A stretch of DNA of 64,000 nucleotides from Terribacillus saccharophilus (GTDB lineage: Bacteria; Bacillota; Bacilli; Bacillales; Amphibacillaceae): assembly GCF_002272745.1 (NCBI RefSeq), contig NZ_NPBD01000002.1:186001-250000 (forward strand), given 5' to 3'. The notes beneath the pieces are model-generated. The model made no database searches. It was not told the DNA's origin and was given only the letters and a program-made list of their open reading frames with translations. This document shows, piece after piece, positions 37,655-47,881 of this stretch. Within the stretch, counting starts at the first letter, position 1. Each line of letters opens with the position of its first letter. The position numbers were made by a program, and so were the translations under genes.

Positions 37655-38761
37655 GTGAGCAGCGAGCTTTTTGATGCCATTACTTATTTGGAGAAAGAGA
37701 AAGGGATTAATAAGGACGTCCTGATCGAAGCGCTGGAAGCAGCCTTGATCTCCGCTTATAAAAAGAATTTCAAGTCTGCAACGAATGTACGTGTTGATTT
37801 GAATGAAACAACTGGGTCCATGAAAGTTTTCGCCCGTAAAGATGTTGTCGAGGAAGTCGAGGACAGCCAGCAACAGATGACACTGGATGAGGCTCGTGCT
37901 ATTTCCGGTACGTACGATATCGGTGATGTTGTTGAAATTGAAGTAACACCGAAGGACTTTGGCCGTATTGCAGCGCAGGCAGCGAAGCAAGTCGTTACAC
38001 AGCGTGTACGTGAGGCTGAGCGCGGGGTCATCTTCAGCGAATATGCGGACCGGGAAGAAGATGTCATGACTGGTATCGTTTCCCGCAATGATCCAAGGTT
38101 CATCTATGTGGATCTTGGCAAAATCGAAGCGAAATTGCCGGAAAGCGAACAGATGTCTTCTGAAAAATATGAAATACATGATCGCTTGAAGGTATACGTA
38201 ACGAAAGTGGAGAACACGAACAAAGGACCAAGCATTTTCGTTTCTCGGACTCACCCAGGTCTATTGAAGCGATTGTTTGAAATGGAAGTGCCAGAAATTT
38301 ATGATGGTACTGTAGAGATTCGTTCTGTGGCACGTGAGGCTGGAGATCGTTCGAAGATTTCTGTATACGCATCTCAAGCAGAAGTTGATCCGGTCGGTTC
38401 CTGTGTTGGTCAGCGCGGTCAGCGTGTCCAAGCAATCGTGAATGAACTTAAAGGTGAAAAAATTGATATCGTTGAGTGGTCGGAAGATCCGGTTGAATAC
38501 GTATCAAATGCGCTTAGTCCTTCCAAGGTCATCTCTGTTCTAGTTAATGAGGATGAAAAAGCGACAACGGTCATCGTACCTGATTACCAGCTGAGCCTTG
38601 CAATCGGGAAACGTGGTCAAAATGCCCGCTTGGCAGCGAAATTAACAGGCTGGAAAATCGATATTAAATCTGAGACTGAAGCACTTGAGCTTGGCATTTT
38701 GACTAAGGCAGATGCAGAAGCAGACGACTTCGACGATTTTGACGACGAAGACACATATTGA
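37655..38761 (+). CDS. nusA: Transcription termination/antitermination factor NusA
   Basis: RNA polymerase-associated factor that promotes pausing and intrinsic termination. The 368-aa Gram-positive form lacks the C-terminal acidic repeats of E. coli. Parts in order: N-terminal RNAP-binding domain (~1-125), S1 domain (~133-200, MTGIVSRNDPRFIYVDLGK), KH1 (~230-280, GSCVGQRGQRVQAIVNEL) and KH2 (~300-345, LAIGKRGQNARLAAKLTG), with an Asp-rich tail. GTG 37655 follows AAGGGGGA. Three candidate attenuators in the operon leader suggest autoregulation. Confidence 0.98.
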   Translation: MSSELFDAITYLEKEKGINKDVLIEALEAALISAYKKNFKSATNVRVDLNETTGSMKVFARKDVVEEVEDSQQQMTLDEARAISGTYDIGDVVEIEVTPKDFGRIAAQAAKQVVTQRVREAERGVIFSEYADREEDVMTGIVSRNDPRFIYVDLGKIEAKLPESEQMSSEKYEIHDRLKVYVTKVENTNKGPSIFVSRTHPGLLKRLFEMEVPEIYDGTVEIRSVAREAGDRSKISVYASQAEVDPVGSCVGQRGQRVQAIVNELKGEKIDIVEWSEDPVEYVSNALSPSKVISVLVNEDEKATTVIVPDYQLSLAIGKRGQNARLAAKLTGWKIDIKSETEALELGILTKADAEADDFDDFDDEDTY

Positions 38762-38776
38762 TAAGGGGCGCTGTAT

Positions 38777-39049
38777 ATGAAACAAAAGAAAGTTCCGCTT
38801 CGAAAATGTGTGGTTTCCAACGAAATGAAGCCAAAACAGGAATTGATCCGGGTTGTCCGCAGCAAGGAAGGCGAAGTCTTTGTGGATGAGACCGGTAAGA
38901 AGAACGGTCGCGGTGCGTATGTCTCCAAGGATACGGCTATCATAGAAAAAGCGAAGAAACAAGATACGCTGGCGCGCCACTTGAATACACAGATCGATGA
39001 TTCTATTTATGAAGAACTTGAGCGATTAGCGAAAGGTCAGCAATCATGA
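38777..39049 (+). CDS. rnpM: RNase P modulator RnpM (YlxR)
   Basis: Small basic RNA-binding protein of 90 aa. YlxR-family landmarks are RKCVVSNEMKPKQELIRVVR (~9-28) and the GRGAYVSKD motif (~45-53). The B. subtilis protein has been reported to bind RNase P RNA and modulate its activity, hence the name RnpM. It lies between nusA and ylxQ, overlapping the latter by ATGA. Confidence 0.93.
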   Translation: MKQKKVPLRKCVVSNEMKPKQELIRVVRSKEGEVFVDETGKKNGRGAYVSKDTAIIEKAKKQDTLARHLNTQIDDSIYEELERLAKGQQS

Positions 39050-39363
39050 GTAAAAATTATTTGAATTTGTTAGGCTTAGCTGTACGTGCCGGACAGTGCA
39101 CCTTCGGGGAAGATGCAATTGTCCGGGATGTCCAGCGGCAGAAAGCAAAGCTAGTAATAGCTGCCAGTGATGTCGGTCCCCAAACCTTAAAGAAACTTCG
39201 CAACAAGACTGATTTTTACAACATTGACTTCCTGCAGGTAGAGGAGGACCGGGATCAATTATCACAAGCGATTGGTAAATCCGGCAGAGTCGCAATTGCC
39301 ATATTAGATCAAGGCTTTGCAGACAAATTGAAATCTTTGCTCACTGAATCCACTCGGAGGTGA
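39046..39363 (+). CDS. rplGA: L7Ae-family ribosomal-type protein YlxQ
   Basis: 105-aa protein of the L7Ae/L30e/S12e/Gadd45 family, thought to bind kink-turn RNA. Family features are [20 protein letters not shown] (~6-25) and [19 protein letters not shown] (~35-53). Its cellular role is not firmly established. It overlaps rnpM by 4 nt and precedes infB by 4 nt, always in this order in Bacilli. Confidence 0.92.
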   Translation: MSKNYLNLLGLAVRAGQCTFGEDAIVRDVQRQKAKLVIAASDVGPQTLKKLRNKTDFYNIDFLQVEEDRDQLSQAIGKSGRVAIAILDQGFADKLKSLLTESTRR

Positions 39364-39367
39364 ACGT

Positions 39368-41524
39368 ATGTCAAAGATTCGTGTTTATGAATACGCAAAA
39401 GAAAAGAACGTTTCCAGTAAGGAAATCATCACGAAATTGAAAGATATGAATATTGAAGTATCCAATCATATGTCCACAATTAATGAAACGGCAAAGGACA
39501 GACTGGATAAAAGCTTCACAGCAAAAAGCGCGGGTAGCGAGAAAGTAGCGATTAAAACGGGGAACTCAGCAAACACAACTAACTCAGCAAATAATAGCGG
39601 TCAAAACAACAAGCCTAAAAGCAAGAGTGGCGGCGGTGGACCGAACCGCAACCAACAGCAACGTAATGGTGCTAAAAAACCAGGCAAAGGCGGACAGAAC
39701 AACAACAGACGCGGCGGCCGGAATAATAACCGGAATAAAGCACCGCAGCAGAAGCGTCCTGAAATGCCGACTCCAGATAAAATTACCTTCAAAGGGTCTT
39801 TGACTGTCAGTGAATTGGCAGCAAAACTTCACAGGGAGTCCACTGAAATCATTAAGAAGCTCTTCCTTCAAGGTGTCATGGCAACGAAGAACCAGGAATT
39901 GGATAAAGATGCTCTTGAAATGATCTGTGCAGAATACGACGTCGAAGTTGAAGAAGAAGTAGATGTTGATGTAACGGATCTAGATAACTACAAAATCGAA
40001 GATAAAACGGAAGACATGCAGGAACGTCCTGCTGTTGTTACAATCATGGGACACGTTGACCATGGTAAAACAACTCTTCTTGATTCCATTCGTGATACGA
40101 AAGTAACTGAAGGCGAAGCTGGCGGAATCACGCAGCATATCGGTGCGTATCAAGTCGAAGAAAATGGTAAGAAGATTACATTCCTTGATACACCTGGTCA
40201 CGCGGCTTTCACAAGCATGCGTTCCCGCGGTGCACAAGTTACAGATATCGCAATCCTTGTCGTAGCTGCTGATGATGGCGTTATGCCTCAAACAGTCGAA
40301 GCGATCAACCATGCGAAAGCTGCTGAGGTTCCAATCATCATAGCAGTAAACAAAATCGACTTGGAAGGTGCGAATCCAGACCGAGTAATGCAGGAGCTTA
40401 CTGAGCATGGTCTAATTCCTGAAGATTGGGGCGGCGACACAATTTTCGTCCAATTATCTGCGAAAAAACGCGAAGGTATAGATGATCTGCTTGAAATGAT
40501 CTTGCTCGTAACCGAGGTTGAAGAACTGAAAGCGAACCCGAACCGTTCGGCTGAAGGTACTGTAATCGAAGCACAGTTGGATAAAGGTCGCGGCCCAGTT
40601 GCGACATTGCTTGTTCAGAATGGTACGCTTAATATCGGTGACAGTATTGTTGTTGGTAATGCATTTGGCCGTGTACGTGCAATGGTGAATGATATGGGAC
40701 GCCGTGTGAAAACAGCTCCTCCATCCACGCCAGTTGAGATTACAGGATTGAACGTCGTACCAAATGCGGGTGAACAATTCATGGTATTCGAAGACGAGAA
40801 ACAAGCTCGCCAAGTCGGTGAAGCAAGACAACAAAAACAAGTAGAACAAAACCGTTCCACTGGCGCACGTGTCAGCCTTGAGGATCTGTTTAACCAGATC
40901 AAACAAGGTGAAGTGAAAGACATCAACTTAATCGTGAAAGCGGATGTACATGGTTCCGTAGAAGCGATGGCTGCATCCCTAGAGAAAATCGAAGTTGAAG
41001 GCGTAAAAGTCCGCATCATTCACACTGGTGTAGGTGCAATTACAGAATCTGATGTTATCTTGGCATCTGCTTCAAACGCGATCATCATCGGTTTTAACGT
41101 TCGTCCGGATGTTAATGCGAAAAAAGCAGCGGAATCTGAAAACGTCGATATCCGTCAGCATCGCATTATCTACAAAGTAATCGAGGAAATCGAATCCGCA
41201 ATGAAAGGGATGCTTGATCCTGAGTTCGAAGAGAAAGTCATCGGACAAGCGGAGGTTCGTCAAATTATCAAAGTATCCCGTATCGGTACGATTGCCGGAA
41301 GCTATGTAACGGAAGGTAAAATCACACGTGATGCTTCCATCCGTGTTATCCGTGATGGTGTTGTTATTGTGGAGGACGAAATTGATTCCTTGAAACGTTT
41401 TAAGGATGATGTACGTGAAGTTGCTACAAACTATGAGTGTGGAATCACTTTGAATAACTTCCATGATCTTAAAGAGGGCGACGTCTTTGAAGCATATGTA
41501 ATGGAAGAAATCGAAAGAAAATGA
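39368..41524 (+). CDS. infB: Translation initiation factor IF-2
   Basis: GTPase that brings initiator tRNA to the 30S subunit, 718 aa. After a short N-terminal helix-rich module comes a long low-complexity basic region (~60-130) rich in Asn, Gly, Lys and Gln. The IF2-N module ([20 protein letters not shown]) follows, then the G domain with G1 [12 protein letters not shown] (~228), DTPGHAAF and NKIDLEGAN, and domains II-IV with the fMet-tRNA-binding C-terminal barrel. The 3' end overlaps ylxP by ATGA. Confidence 0.98.
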   Translation: MSKIRVYEYAKEKNVSSKEIITKLKDMNIEVSNHMSTINETAKDRLDKSFTAKSAGSEKVAIKTGNSANTTNSANNSGQNNKPKSKSGGGGPNRNQQQRNGAKKPGKGGQNNNRRGGRNNNRNKAPQQKRPEMPTPDKITFKGSLTVSELAAKLHRESTEIIKKLFLQGVMATKNQELDKDALEMICAEYDVEVEEEVDVDVTDLDNYKIEDKTEDMQERPAVVTIMGHVDHGKTTLLDSIRDTKVTEGEAGGITQHIGAYQVEENGKKITFLDTPGHAAFTSMRSRGAQVTDIAILVVAADDGVMPQTVEAINHAKAAEVPIIIAVNKIDLEGANPDRVMQELTEHGLIPEDWGGDTIFVQLSAKKREGIDDLLEMILLVTEVEELKANPNRSAEGTVIEAQLDKGRGPVATLLVQNGTLNIGDSIVVGNAFGRVRAMVNDMGRRVKTAPPSTPVEITGLNVVPNAGEQFMVFEDEKQARQVGEARQQKQVEQNRSTGARVSLEDLFNQIKQGEVKDINLIVKADVHGSVEAMAASLEKIEVEGVKVRIIHTGVGAITESDVILASASNAIIIGFNVRPDVNAKKAAESENVDIRQHRIIYKVIEEIESAMKGMLDPEFEEKVIGQAEVRQIIKVSRIGTIAGSYVTEGKITRDASIRVIRDGVVIVEDEIDSLKRFKDDVREVATNYECGITLNNFHDLKEGDVFEAYVMEEIERK

Positions 41525-41799
41525 TTCTGGCTGCCGTTGTAGAATGTATGATCTATGACGCGCACTCTCTCAAGGATAAGCGTTCAGTTGTCAAACGGAT
41601 CACGACGCGAATTGGAGGGTCCTTCAATATCAGCATCAGCGAAGCTGACTACCATGATTTATGGCAGCGCACATGCTTTGAGCTGGTGACGACTTCTCCT
41701 GATCGTGTACGTGCTGAACGTGTGATGGACCAGGCGCTTGCTTTGATTGATTCTTTTCCGGAGATCGAGAGAACAGTTACTGATAAACAGTGGCTTTAG
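41521..41799 (+). CDS. ylxP: YlxP-like protein (DUF503)
   Basis: 92-aa protein with a ferredoxin-like fold in the family. The conserved N-terminus [20 protein letters not shown] and the [19 protein letters not shown] stretch identify it. Its function is not established; B. subtilis work has linked it to ribosome maturation with RbfA. It sits between infB and rbfA and overlaps infB by 4 nt. Confidence 0.92.
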   Translation: MILAAVVECMIYDAHSLKDKRSVVKRITTRIGGSFNISISEADYHDLWQRTCFELVTTSPDRVRAERVMDQALALIDSFPEIERTVTDKQWL

Positions 41800-41829
41800 C
41801 ATCCCTCCGAATGATGATGAGGTGATTAT

Positions 41830-42180
41830 ATGAGTGAACTACGTGCAAATCGTGTTGCAGAGCAAATGAAAAAAGAGCTTGGTGACATTATTTCTAGAAA
41901 AATTAAAGATCCACGAGTCGGCTTCGTAACAGTGACGGATGTTGAAGTGACTGGAGACCTGCAGCAGGCAAAAGTCTACATTTCCGTTCTGGGCGAAGAG
42001 AAGCAGAAGCATAACACACTTCTTGGCCTTGCGAAGGCAAAAGGATTCATCCGTTCTGAAATCGGCAAACGCATCCGTTTGCGTAAAACACCGGAGCTTG
42101 CATTTGAATTCGACGAAGCAGTTGAACAAGGTAATCGGATCGAGCATCTTCTTAAAGAGCTTAACGATTCCGATAGATAA
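41830..42180 (+). CDS. rbfA: Ribosome-binding factor A
   Basis: Single KH-type domain protein, 116 aa, needed for maturation of the 16S rRNA 5' end. Signatures are [20 protein letters not shown] (~5-24), [20 protein letters not shown] (~28-47) and [20 protein letters not shown] near the C-terminus. It follows GATGAGGTG at 41817-41825. A strong terminator ends the nusA-operon core just after it. Confidence 0.97.
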   Translation: MSELRANRVAEQMKKELGDIISRKIKDPRVGFVTVTDVEVTGDLQQAKVYISVLGEEKQKHNTLLGLAKAKGFIRSEIGKRIRLRKTPELAFEFDEAVEQGNRIEHLLKELNDSDR

Positions 42181-42190
42181 GAATCAACGG

Positions 42191-42232
42191 AGAATCCCTT
42201 CGCCCTTCATGGGAGGAAGGGATTCTTTTTTT
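42191..42232 (+). terminator. Intrinsic terminator after rbfA
   Basis: AGAATCCCTTC (42191-42201) pairs perfectly with GAAGGGATTCT (42216-42226), followed by seven T. truB starts only about 25 nt later without a visible promoter between, so truB-ribF probably depends on read-through. Confidence 0.85.
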
Positions 42233-42255
42233 ACATAAAAAAAGGGGTGCTGGCA

Positions 42256-43176
42256 TTGAATGGGATCCTAGCATTATGGAAACCGAAGGGGATGACTTCC
42301 CACGATTGTGTGTTCAAAGCACGCAAGATTTTACAGACAAAAAAGATCGGGCATACAGGTACGCTGGATCCAGACGTAGAGGGTGTATTGCCACTCTGTA
42401 TCGGTCAGGCAACGAAGGTCGTGCCGTATTTGACAGATACATCAAAAACCTACGTGGCTGAGATAACACTAGGCACTGCAACTGAGACGGAAGACAAAAG
42501 TGGTGAGGTTATCGAGGAAAAGCCGGTCACTGAACCGATTTCTTTGCAAGCTATCGAAGAGGTACTACATGCGTTCACCGGAGAAATAGAACAGATACCG
42601 CCAATGTATTCTGCTGTTAAGGTAAACGGCCGTAAACTGTATGAATACGCCCGGAAAGGGGAGCACGTGGAGCGTCCGGTGCGACATGTGACGATTCACG
42701 AAATTGTTCTGGATAAAGCATCTGTAAGCGAAGATGGAAGCGTGTTTCGATTTACTGTCAGCTGTTCGAAAGGTACTTATATTCGGACATTATGTGTGGA
42801 TATAGGCAAGGCTCTTGGCTACCCGGCTCATATGAGCAGTCTGGAACGGATTCAGGCTGGAGCATTTCGTACACAGGATACGGTCACTTTTGCTAAAATG
42901 GAAGAGGCAATGGAAGCAGGAAGTATGGAACAATTGCTGCAGCCTGTCACGAAAGCGATTGAATTCATGCCGCTGATCGAGGCAGATGAAGCAATTGAAT
43001 TAAAGGTCAGGTACGGCCAGCGACTCTCGCGGCCGGCGGAAGCAGATCTCTACCGTGTGCAAAAAGCTAATGAGCTTCTCGGTATTTATGAGACACACCC
43101 TGCCTATCCACATTTACTGAAGCCAAAACGAGTATTCGTATCAGGGAAAGCAGGTGGCACAGATGCAAACGATTAA
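42256..43176 (+). CDS. truB: tRNA pseudouridine-55 synthase TruB
   Basis: Makes pseudouridine 55 in the T-loop of tRNAs. N-terminal KPKGMTSHD is followed by the catalytic motif GHTGTLDPDVEGVLP with nucleophile D38. YSAVKVNGRKLYEYARKG and RVSCSKGTYIRTL-like segments follow, then a C-terminal PUA-like domain. TTG 42256 (MNGILALWKP) is chosen because AAAGGGG (42241-42247) is 8 nt upstream and the N-terminus then matches the family; GTG 42247 is inside the site. The length is 306 aa. Confidence 0.95.
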   Translation: MNGILALWKPKGMTSHDCVFKARKILQTKKIGHTGTLDPDVEGVLPLCIGQATKVVPYLTDTSKTYVAEITLGTATETEDKSGEVIEEKPVTEPISLQAIEEVLHAFTGEIEQIPPMYSAVKVNGRKLYEYARKGEHVERPVRHVTIHEIVLDKASVSEDGSVFRFTVSCSKGTYIRTLCVDIGKALGYPAHMSSLERIQAGAFRTQDTVTFAKMEEAMEAGSMEQLLQPVTKAIEFMPLIEADEAIELKVRYGQRLSRPAEADLYRVQKANELLGIYETHPAYPHLLKPKRVFVSGKAGGTDAND

Positions 43177-44101
43177 ATTAAATTATTCAGAAACAATGAA
43201 ACTGGATGACATGCCAGCTGTAAGTGCAGCGATTGGCTTTTTCGATGGCATACACCACGGACATCAAGAGGTAATCAAGCATGCAATAAATGCTGCCCAG
43301 AAGAATCAGCTGAAAAGTGCTGTTATTACTTTTCATCCGCATCCATCTGTTGTGTTGGGAAAAGCGGACACTAGAGAGGATTATCTGACACCGCTCCATG
43401 AAAAGGAAGCAATTCTGGAAAGTATGGGCATCGATTATCTTTATTTGATTGGCTTTACGAAAGAATTAGCTGGTCTTAGTCCGGAGAACTTCATCGAACG
43501 CTTTATCAATGGATTGGCAGTTCGTCATTTAGTATCGGGATTTGATTTCACATACGGTAAAAAAGGTGCAGGTAATGCGGATACCCTTCAGAAAGCTGCT
43601 GAGCAGCATACCTTTACGTATGAGGCGGTAGCGAAAGTGGAAAGTGCGAGAGAAAAAATAAGTTCGACAAAAATTCGTCAGCTGGTAGCAAACGGTGATA
43701 TCTCCGATGCCGTGGATTTGCTTGGTCATCCGCTTACGTTGACTGGTGAAGTCATCACCGGTGATCAGAGAGGCCGCACAATCGGTTATCCGACGGCAAA
43801 TATCCGTATCGCTGAGGATTATTTCCTGCCAAAGGTAGGTGTTTATGCTGTAGAGGTGCTGGTAAAAGGGAAAACATATGCAGGCATGGCGAACCTAGGC
43901 TTCAAGCCGACCTTCCAGCAGGATGCAGTCGTACCTAATTTGGAGGTACACATCCTTGACTTCGATGAGCAAATCTACGGAGAAGATGTGACTGTCTCCT
44001 GGCGGAAATTCATTAGGGAAGAAGTCAAATTCAATGGAATTGATGCACTTGTTGCGCAGCTGGATCGAGATAAAGAGCAAATTAGCACATATTTTGCATA
44101 G
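43163..44101 (+). CDS. ribF: Bifunctional riboflavin kinase/FAD synthetase
   Basis: Makes FMN then FAD from riboflavin (B. subtilis RibC). The N-terminal nucleotidyltransferase shows GFFDGIHHGHQEVI (~22-35), and SSTKIRQLVANGDI marks its end (~170). The C-terminal flavokinase has the TGEVITGDQRGRTIGYPTAN block (~195-214). Start ATG 43163 is 8 nt after AGGTGG and lies inside truB, overlapping it by 14 nt; the length is 312 aa. No FMN riboswitch is present. Confidence 0.96.
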   Translation: MQTIKLNYSETMKLDDMPAVSAAIGFFDGIHHGHQEVIKHAINAAQKNQLKSAVITFHPHPSVVLGKADTREDYLTPLHEKEAILESMGIDYLYLIGFTKELAGLSPENFIERFINGLAVRHLVSGFDFTYGKKGAGNADTLQKAAEQHTFTYEAVAKVESAREKISSTKIRQLVANGDISDAVDLLGHPLTLTGEVITGDQRGRTIGYPTANIRIAEDYFLPKVGVYAVEVLVKGKTYAGMANLGFKPTFQQDAVVPNLEVHILDFDEQIYGEDVTVSWRKFIREEVKFNGIDALVAQLDRDKEQISTYFA

Positions 44102-44118
44102 AATCATGTCTCAGAGAC

Positions 44119-44147
44119 TTGCAATCTGTCTGTAAAAAGTGTAATCT
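44119..44147 (+). promoter_or_regulatory. SigA-type promoter of rpsO
   Basis: TTGCAA (44119-44124), 17-bp spacer, TAATCT (44142-44147). It would give a leader of about 85 nt before rpsO. Confidence 0.55.
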
Positions 44148-44154
44148 GGACTAT

Positions 44155-44239
44155 GGAAAACCTTCGCTTGGCAATTTGCTGCTCCGGCGATTGCTCGGGG
44201 AATGGGGTTTACAAATAGAATTTTCAGGAGGAATAACAA
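44155..44239 (+). promoter_or_regulatory. rpsO leader (putative S15 autoregulatory RNA)
   Basis: The leader contains GCAAT (44170-44174) able to pair with ATTGC (44194-44198), flanked by partly complementary CTTG/CGGG segments, upstream of the AGGAGG site. S15-binding leaders are known in Bacilli such as Geobacillus; whether this leader matches their fold is an inference I could not test. Confidence 0.35.
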
Positions 44240-44509
44240 ATGGCTATTACAAAAGAACGTAAGAATCAACTTATCGCAGAATACAAAACACATGACACTG
44301 ACACTGGTTCACCAGAAGTGCAGATCGCTGTTTTAACGGAGGAAATCACTACACTTAATGATCACCTTCGTACACACAAAAAAGATCACCATTCACGTCG
44401 TGGACTATTGAAAATGGTTGGTCGTCGCCGTAACTTGCTAAACTATCTTCGCGATAAAGATGTTACTCGTTACCGTGATCTAATCCAAAAACTTGGCCTA
44501 CGCCGATAA
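44240..44509 (+). CDS. rpsO: 30S ribosomal protein S15
   Basis: Binds the 16S central domain and the bridge to 23S. It has the canonical 89 aa, with [20 protein letters not shown] at the start, [20 protein letters not shown] (~33-52) and [20 protein letters not shown] following. A strong TCAGGAGGAAT site precedes ATG 44240. It is expressed from its own promoter and ended by its own terminator, between ribF and pnp. Confidence 0.98.
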   Translation: MAITKERKNQLIAEYKTHDTDTGSPEVQIAVLTEEITTLNDHLRTHKKDHHSRRGLLKMVGRRRNLLNYLRDKDVTRYRDLIQKLGLRR

Positions 44510-44520
44510 GATTGACTAAG

Positions 44521-44545
44521 AAGCGGGAATTTTTCCCGCTTTTTC
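44521..44545 (+). terminator. Intrinsic terminator after rpsO
   Basis: AAGCGGGAA (44521-44529) pairs perfectly with TTCCCGCTT (44533-44541) around a 3-nt loop, followed by a T run. Confidence 0.85.
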
Positions 44546-44646
44546 TATAGGAGAAAACCTATTCTACATAGTGTTATAAACGATGCCTTGTCTGGAGCAT
44601 AATACAAACAAGACATGATGCAAGATAAATGAGAGGGGCTTTATTC

Positions 44647-46773
44647 ATGGCAGATCAAAAACAAGTGTTCTCCACTGAAATTTCCGGACAGACTTTCACT
44701 GTCGAAATTGGAGAACTTGCCAAGCAAGCGAACGGCGCTTGTCTCATCCAGTACGGCGATACTTCCGTACTATCCACTGTCACAGGTTCGAAGGAACCGA
44801 AGGACTTACCGTTTTTCCCATTGACAGTAAACTACGAAGAAAGACTCTATGCAGTAGGTAAAATACCAGGCGGTTTCATCAAACGTGAAGGACGTCCGAG
44901 TGAGAAAGCAGTACTTGCTTCACGTTTAATCGACCGTCCTATTCGTCCTTTATTCCCGGATGGATTCCGTAATGATGTACAAGTTATCAGCATGGTTATG
45001 AGTGTGGATCAGGATTATTCTTCTGAAATTGCTGCAATGATCGGTTCTTCCATTGCGTTGAGCATTTCCGATATTCCATTCCATGGTCCGATCGCTGGTG
45101 TAGTAGTCGGCCGTGTCGATGGCGAATTCGTCATCAACCCTACGAAAGCACAGCAAGAGAAAAGTGACATCGACCTGACTGTTGCTGGAACAAAAGATGC
45201 AATCAACATGGTAGAAGCAGGCGCGCAAGAAGTGCCAGAAGACATCATGCTTGAAGCAATTATGTACGGTCACGAAGAGATCAAGCGACTTGTTGCTTTC
45301 CAGGAAGAAATCGTAGCTGCTGTCGGTAAAGAAAAGATGGAAGTTAAGCTCTTCGACTTGGACAAGGAATTGACTGAAGATGTTAAGAGCCGCTGCTATG
45401 ATCAGCTGAAAGCAGCAATCGAGGTGCATGAGAAAAAAGCACGCGAAGCAGCAATCAGTGAAGTGAAAAACGAAATCGTAACGTTCTATGAAGAACAAGA
45501 AACCGATGAAGCTACAATCAAGCAAGTGAAGGGCATCCTTGATAAACTTGTGAAGGAAGAAGTTCGTCGTGCTATCACGAAGGACAAGATTCGTCCTGAT
45601 GGACGCGGAGTGGATGAAATCCGTCCGTTGTCTTCCCGGATTGGTGTACTTCCTCGTACACACGGATCTGCTTTGTTCACACGTGGTCAAACTCAAGCAC
45701 TTAGTGTTTGTACATTAGGCGCACTTGGCGATGTACAGATTCTAGATGGTCTGGACACAGAAGAAACAAAACGTTTCATGCATCACTATAACTTCCCGCA
45801 TTTCAGTGTCGGAGAGACTGGACCAATCAGAGGACCGGGACGTCGTGAAATCGGACATGGTGCACTTGGTGAGCGTGCTTTGGAGAAAGTTATACCTGAT
45901 GAGAAGGATTTCCCTTATACAATTCGACTTGTATCTGAAATCCTAGAATCGAACGGCTCAACTTCACAGGCTAGTATTTGTGCCAGCACAATGGCCATGA
46001 TGGCTGCGGGTGTACCAATCAAAGCCCCAGTTGCCGGAATCGCAATGGGTCTTGTAGCATCTGGTGATGATTATACTATCCTTACTGATATCCAAGGTAT
46101 GGAAGATGCATTAGGCGATATGGACTTTAAAGTTGCCGGTACTGAAAAAGGTGTAACAGCCCTGCAAATGGATATTAAGATCGAAGGCTTAAGCCGTGAA
46201 ATCCTGGAAGAGGCACTTACACAAGCACGTAAAGGCCGTCTGGAGATTCTTGGTCATATGATGTCAACAATCAGCGAACCGAAGCAAGAGCTTTCCGCTT
46301 ATGCTCCTAAGATCCTGACTATGACAATTAATCCAGATAAGATCCGCGATGTAATCGGACCAAGCGGTAAACAGATCAATAAGATCATCGAAGAAACTGG
46401 CGTCAAGATCGATATTGAACAAGACGGTACTGTATTCATTTCTTCTACTGAGTCTGTGAAGAATGAACAAGCGAAGCAGATTATCAGCGATATCGTACGC
46501 GAAGTCGAAGTTGGTGAAGTTTACGACGGTACAGTGAAGCGAATCGAGAAATTCGGTGCCTTCGTGGAATTGTTCAAAGGAAAAGACGGCTTGGTTCATA
46601 TCTCTGAGCTTGCTGAAGAACGTGTAGGCAAGGTGGAAGATGTCGTTAAGATCGGTGATACACTGAAAGTGAAGGTTAAGGAAATCGACCGTCAAGGGCG
46701 AGTAAACCTTTCACACAAACAGTTATTGGTCGAAGCTAAGAAAGAAAAAGAAGAGCAGGAAGCTGCAGAATAA
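44647..46773 (+). CDS. pnp: Polyribonucleotide nucleotidyltransferase (PNPase)
   Basis: 3'-5' phosphorolytic exoribonuclease of RNA decay. It has 708 aa in the order RNase PH domain 1 (~1-215), linker helices (~240-310), RNase PH domain 2 (~312-545, with catalytic-core [20 protein letters not shown]), KH domain ([20 protein letters not shown], ~575) and S1 domain ([20 protein letters not shown], ~625). ATG 44647 follows GAGAGGGG at good spacing; the ATG at 44629 would precede that site and is rejected. Confidence 0.98.
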   Translation: MADQKQVFSTEISGQTFTVEIGELAKQANGACLIQYGDTSVLSTVTGSKEPKDLPFFPLTVNYEERLYAVGKIPGGFIKREGRPSEKAVLASRLIDRPIRPLFPDGFRNDVQVISMVMSVDQDYSSEIAAMIGSSIALSISDIPFHGPIAGVVVGRVDGEFVINPTKAQQEKSDIDLTVAGTKDAINMVEAGAQEVPEDIMLEAIMYGHEEIKRLVAFQEEIVAAVGKEKMEVKLFDLDKELTEDVKSRCYDQLKAAIEVHEKKAREAAISEVKNEIVTFYEEQETDEATIKQVKGILDKLVKEEVRRAITKDKIRPDGRGVDEIRPLSSRIGVLPRTHGSALFTRGQTQALSVCTLGALGDVQILDGLDTEETKRFMHHYNFPHFSVGETGPIRGPGRREIGHGALGERALEKVIPDEKDFPYTIRLVSEILESNGSTSQASICASTMAMMAAGVPIKAPVAGIAMGLVASGDDYTILTDIQGMEDALGDMDFKVAGTEKGVTALQMDIKIEGLSREILEEALTQARKGRLEILGHMMSTISEPKQELSAYAPKILTMTINPDKIRDVIGPSGKQINKIIEETGVKIDIEQDGTVFISSTESVKNEQAKQIISDIVREVEVGEVYDGTVKRIEKFGAFVELFKGKDGLVHISELAEERVGKVEDVVKIGDTLKVKVKEIDRQGRVNLSHKQLLVEAKKEKEEQEAAE

Positions 46774-46785
46774 TATGTAAGAGAG

Positions 46786-46815
46786 AAGAAACTGGTTTAG
46801 CCAGTTTCTTTTTTT
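46786..46815 (+). terminator. Intrinsic terminator after pnp
   Basis: AAGAAACTGG (46786-46795) pairs perfectly with CCAGTTTCTT (46801-46810), followed by a T run to 46815. Confidence 0.85.
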
Positions 46816-46887
46816 AACGGTTAAACATGCTATGCTTGTTCTTCCTTGTCCCATTCCCTCATAAGCTAGATTAGAGGAGGGATGGGA

Positions 46888-47841
46888 ATGCACCGGATTA
46901 TCATTCACCTGGTCGTATTTATCACACTGCTATTTCTGATCATCGATAGCGGGCATATGCCGTTTCAGGCAGAGTCTGTCAACCATCATCCAGTTTTTTC
47001 TGATATAGCAGTACGGGCAGATGAACAGGACCTACGGCAGGAAATAGAAGCGGTGCGCAAAGAAGTCGAACAGCCGGCTGAAAATGCGCGAATCGATAAG
47101 ATATGGAAAAAGGTGCCTGGAAAGGCTGGCGTCAAGGTAGATGTCGACGCTTCTTTGGAAAAGATGAAGAAGGCAGGTATATTTGATAGGGAGCTGCTTG
47201 TAGTGAAAGAAGTAAAACCTGAAATAACACTGGATGAGCTCCCAGCATCGCCAATATACCGGGCCAGGGAAGATCAGGAGCAGGTTGCCTTATTAATCAA
47301 TGTCTCATGGGGAGAAGACCATATTCCTGCAATCCTACAGACATTGAAGGATGCAAATGCCAAGGCTAATTTCTTTATTGAAGGTAAATGGGCGAAAGAG
47401 CATAACCAGCTAGTCGAAATGATCAAGGAAGAAGGGCATGTCATCGGGAACCACGCATACAACCATCCAGATATGAGTCGAATGAGCAAGACCGATTCGG
47501 CGGAGCAGATAAGCCAGACGAATGAAATCATCCATGCGATTACAGGTGATAAACCAGTCTATTTTGCACCGCCTAGCGGGAGCTTTAATGATGGGACCAT
47601 TCAGGCTGCCAATGACCAGGAAATGGAGACAATTCTTTGGTCTGTTGATACCATAGATTGGCAAAAACCGACAGTTCCTGTTATGATGAAACGCGTGACC
47701 GAAAAACTGCATCCTGGAGCTTTCATTTTGATGCATCCCACTCCTGTTGTGGAGGCTGGGTTAGCTGACATGCTAAAAGCTATTAAAGAAAAAGGGTACA
47801 GTGTATCGACTTTGGATACGATATTGAATGAAGGAAGATAA
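46888..47841 (+). CDS. ylxY: Polysaccharide deacetylase-like sporulation protein YlxY
   Basis: Exported NodB-fold protein, 317 aa, with an N-terminal signal/anchor helix (~4-22). The deacetylase-like domain covers about 130-315. Motif 1, normally TFDDGP, reads NVSWGED, so both Asp residues are replaced. Motif 2 keeps its metal-binding His pair (GNHAYNHPDM), and the motif 3-like FAPPSGSFND is near normal. The fold is therefore retained while standard catalysis is doubtful. It is followed by mlpA and ymxH, as in B. subtilis. ATG 46888 has the best spacing to GGAGGG; ATG 46882 abuts it. Confidence 0.9.
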   Translation: MHRIIIHLVVFITLLFLIIDSGHMPFQAESVNHHPVFSDIAVRADEQDLRQEIEAVRKEVEQPAENARIDKIWKKVPGKAGVKVDVDASLEKMKKAGIFDRELLVVKEVKPEITLDELPASPIYRAREDQEQVALLINVSWGEDHIPAILQTLKDANAKANFFIEGKWAKEHNQLVEMIKEEGHVIGNHAYNHPDMSRMSKTDSAEQISQTNEIIHAITGDKPVYFAPPSGSFNDGTIQAANDQEMETILWSVDTIDWQKPTVPVMMKRVTEKLHPGAFILMHPTPVVEAGLADMLKAIKEKGYSVSTLDTILNEGR

Positions 47842-47881
47842 TGGTACAGCGAGTTATACTGCTGATTGGGAGGATTTAAAT

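Noticed and set aside
43163..43200. FMN riboswitch for ribF
   Set aside because: ribF overlaps truB, leaving no leader, and no aptamer sequence is seen.
44950..45696. A 248-codon open frame on the minus strand inside pnp
   Set aside because: It lies wholly antisense to PNPase, has a Cys/Phe/His-rich composition unlike a real protein, and has no ribosome binding site or family resemblance. The same holds for the other minus-strand frames in the window.
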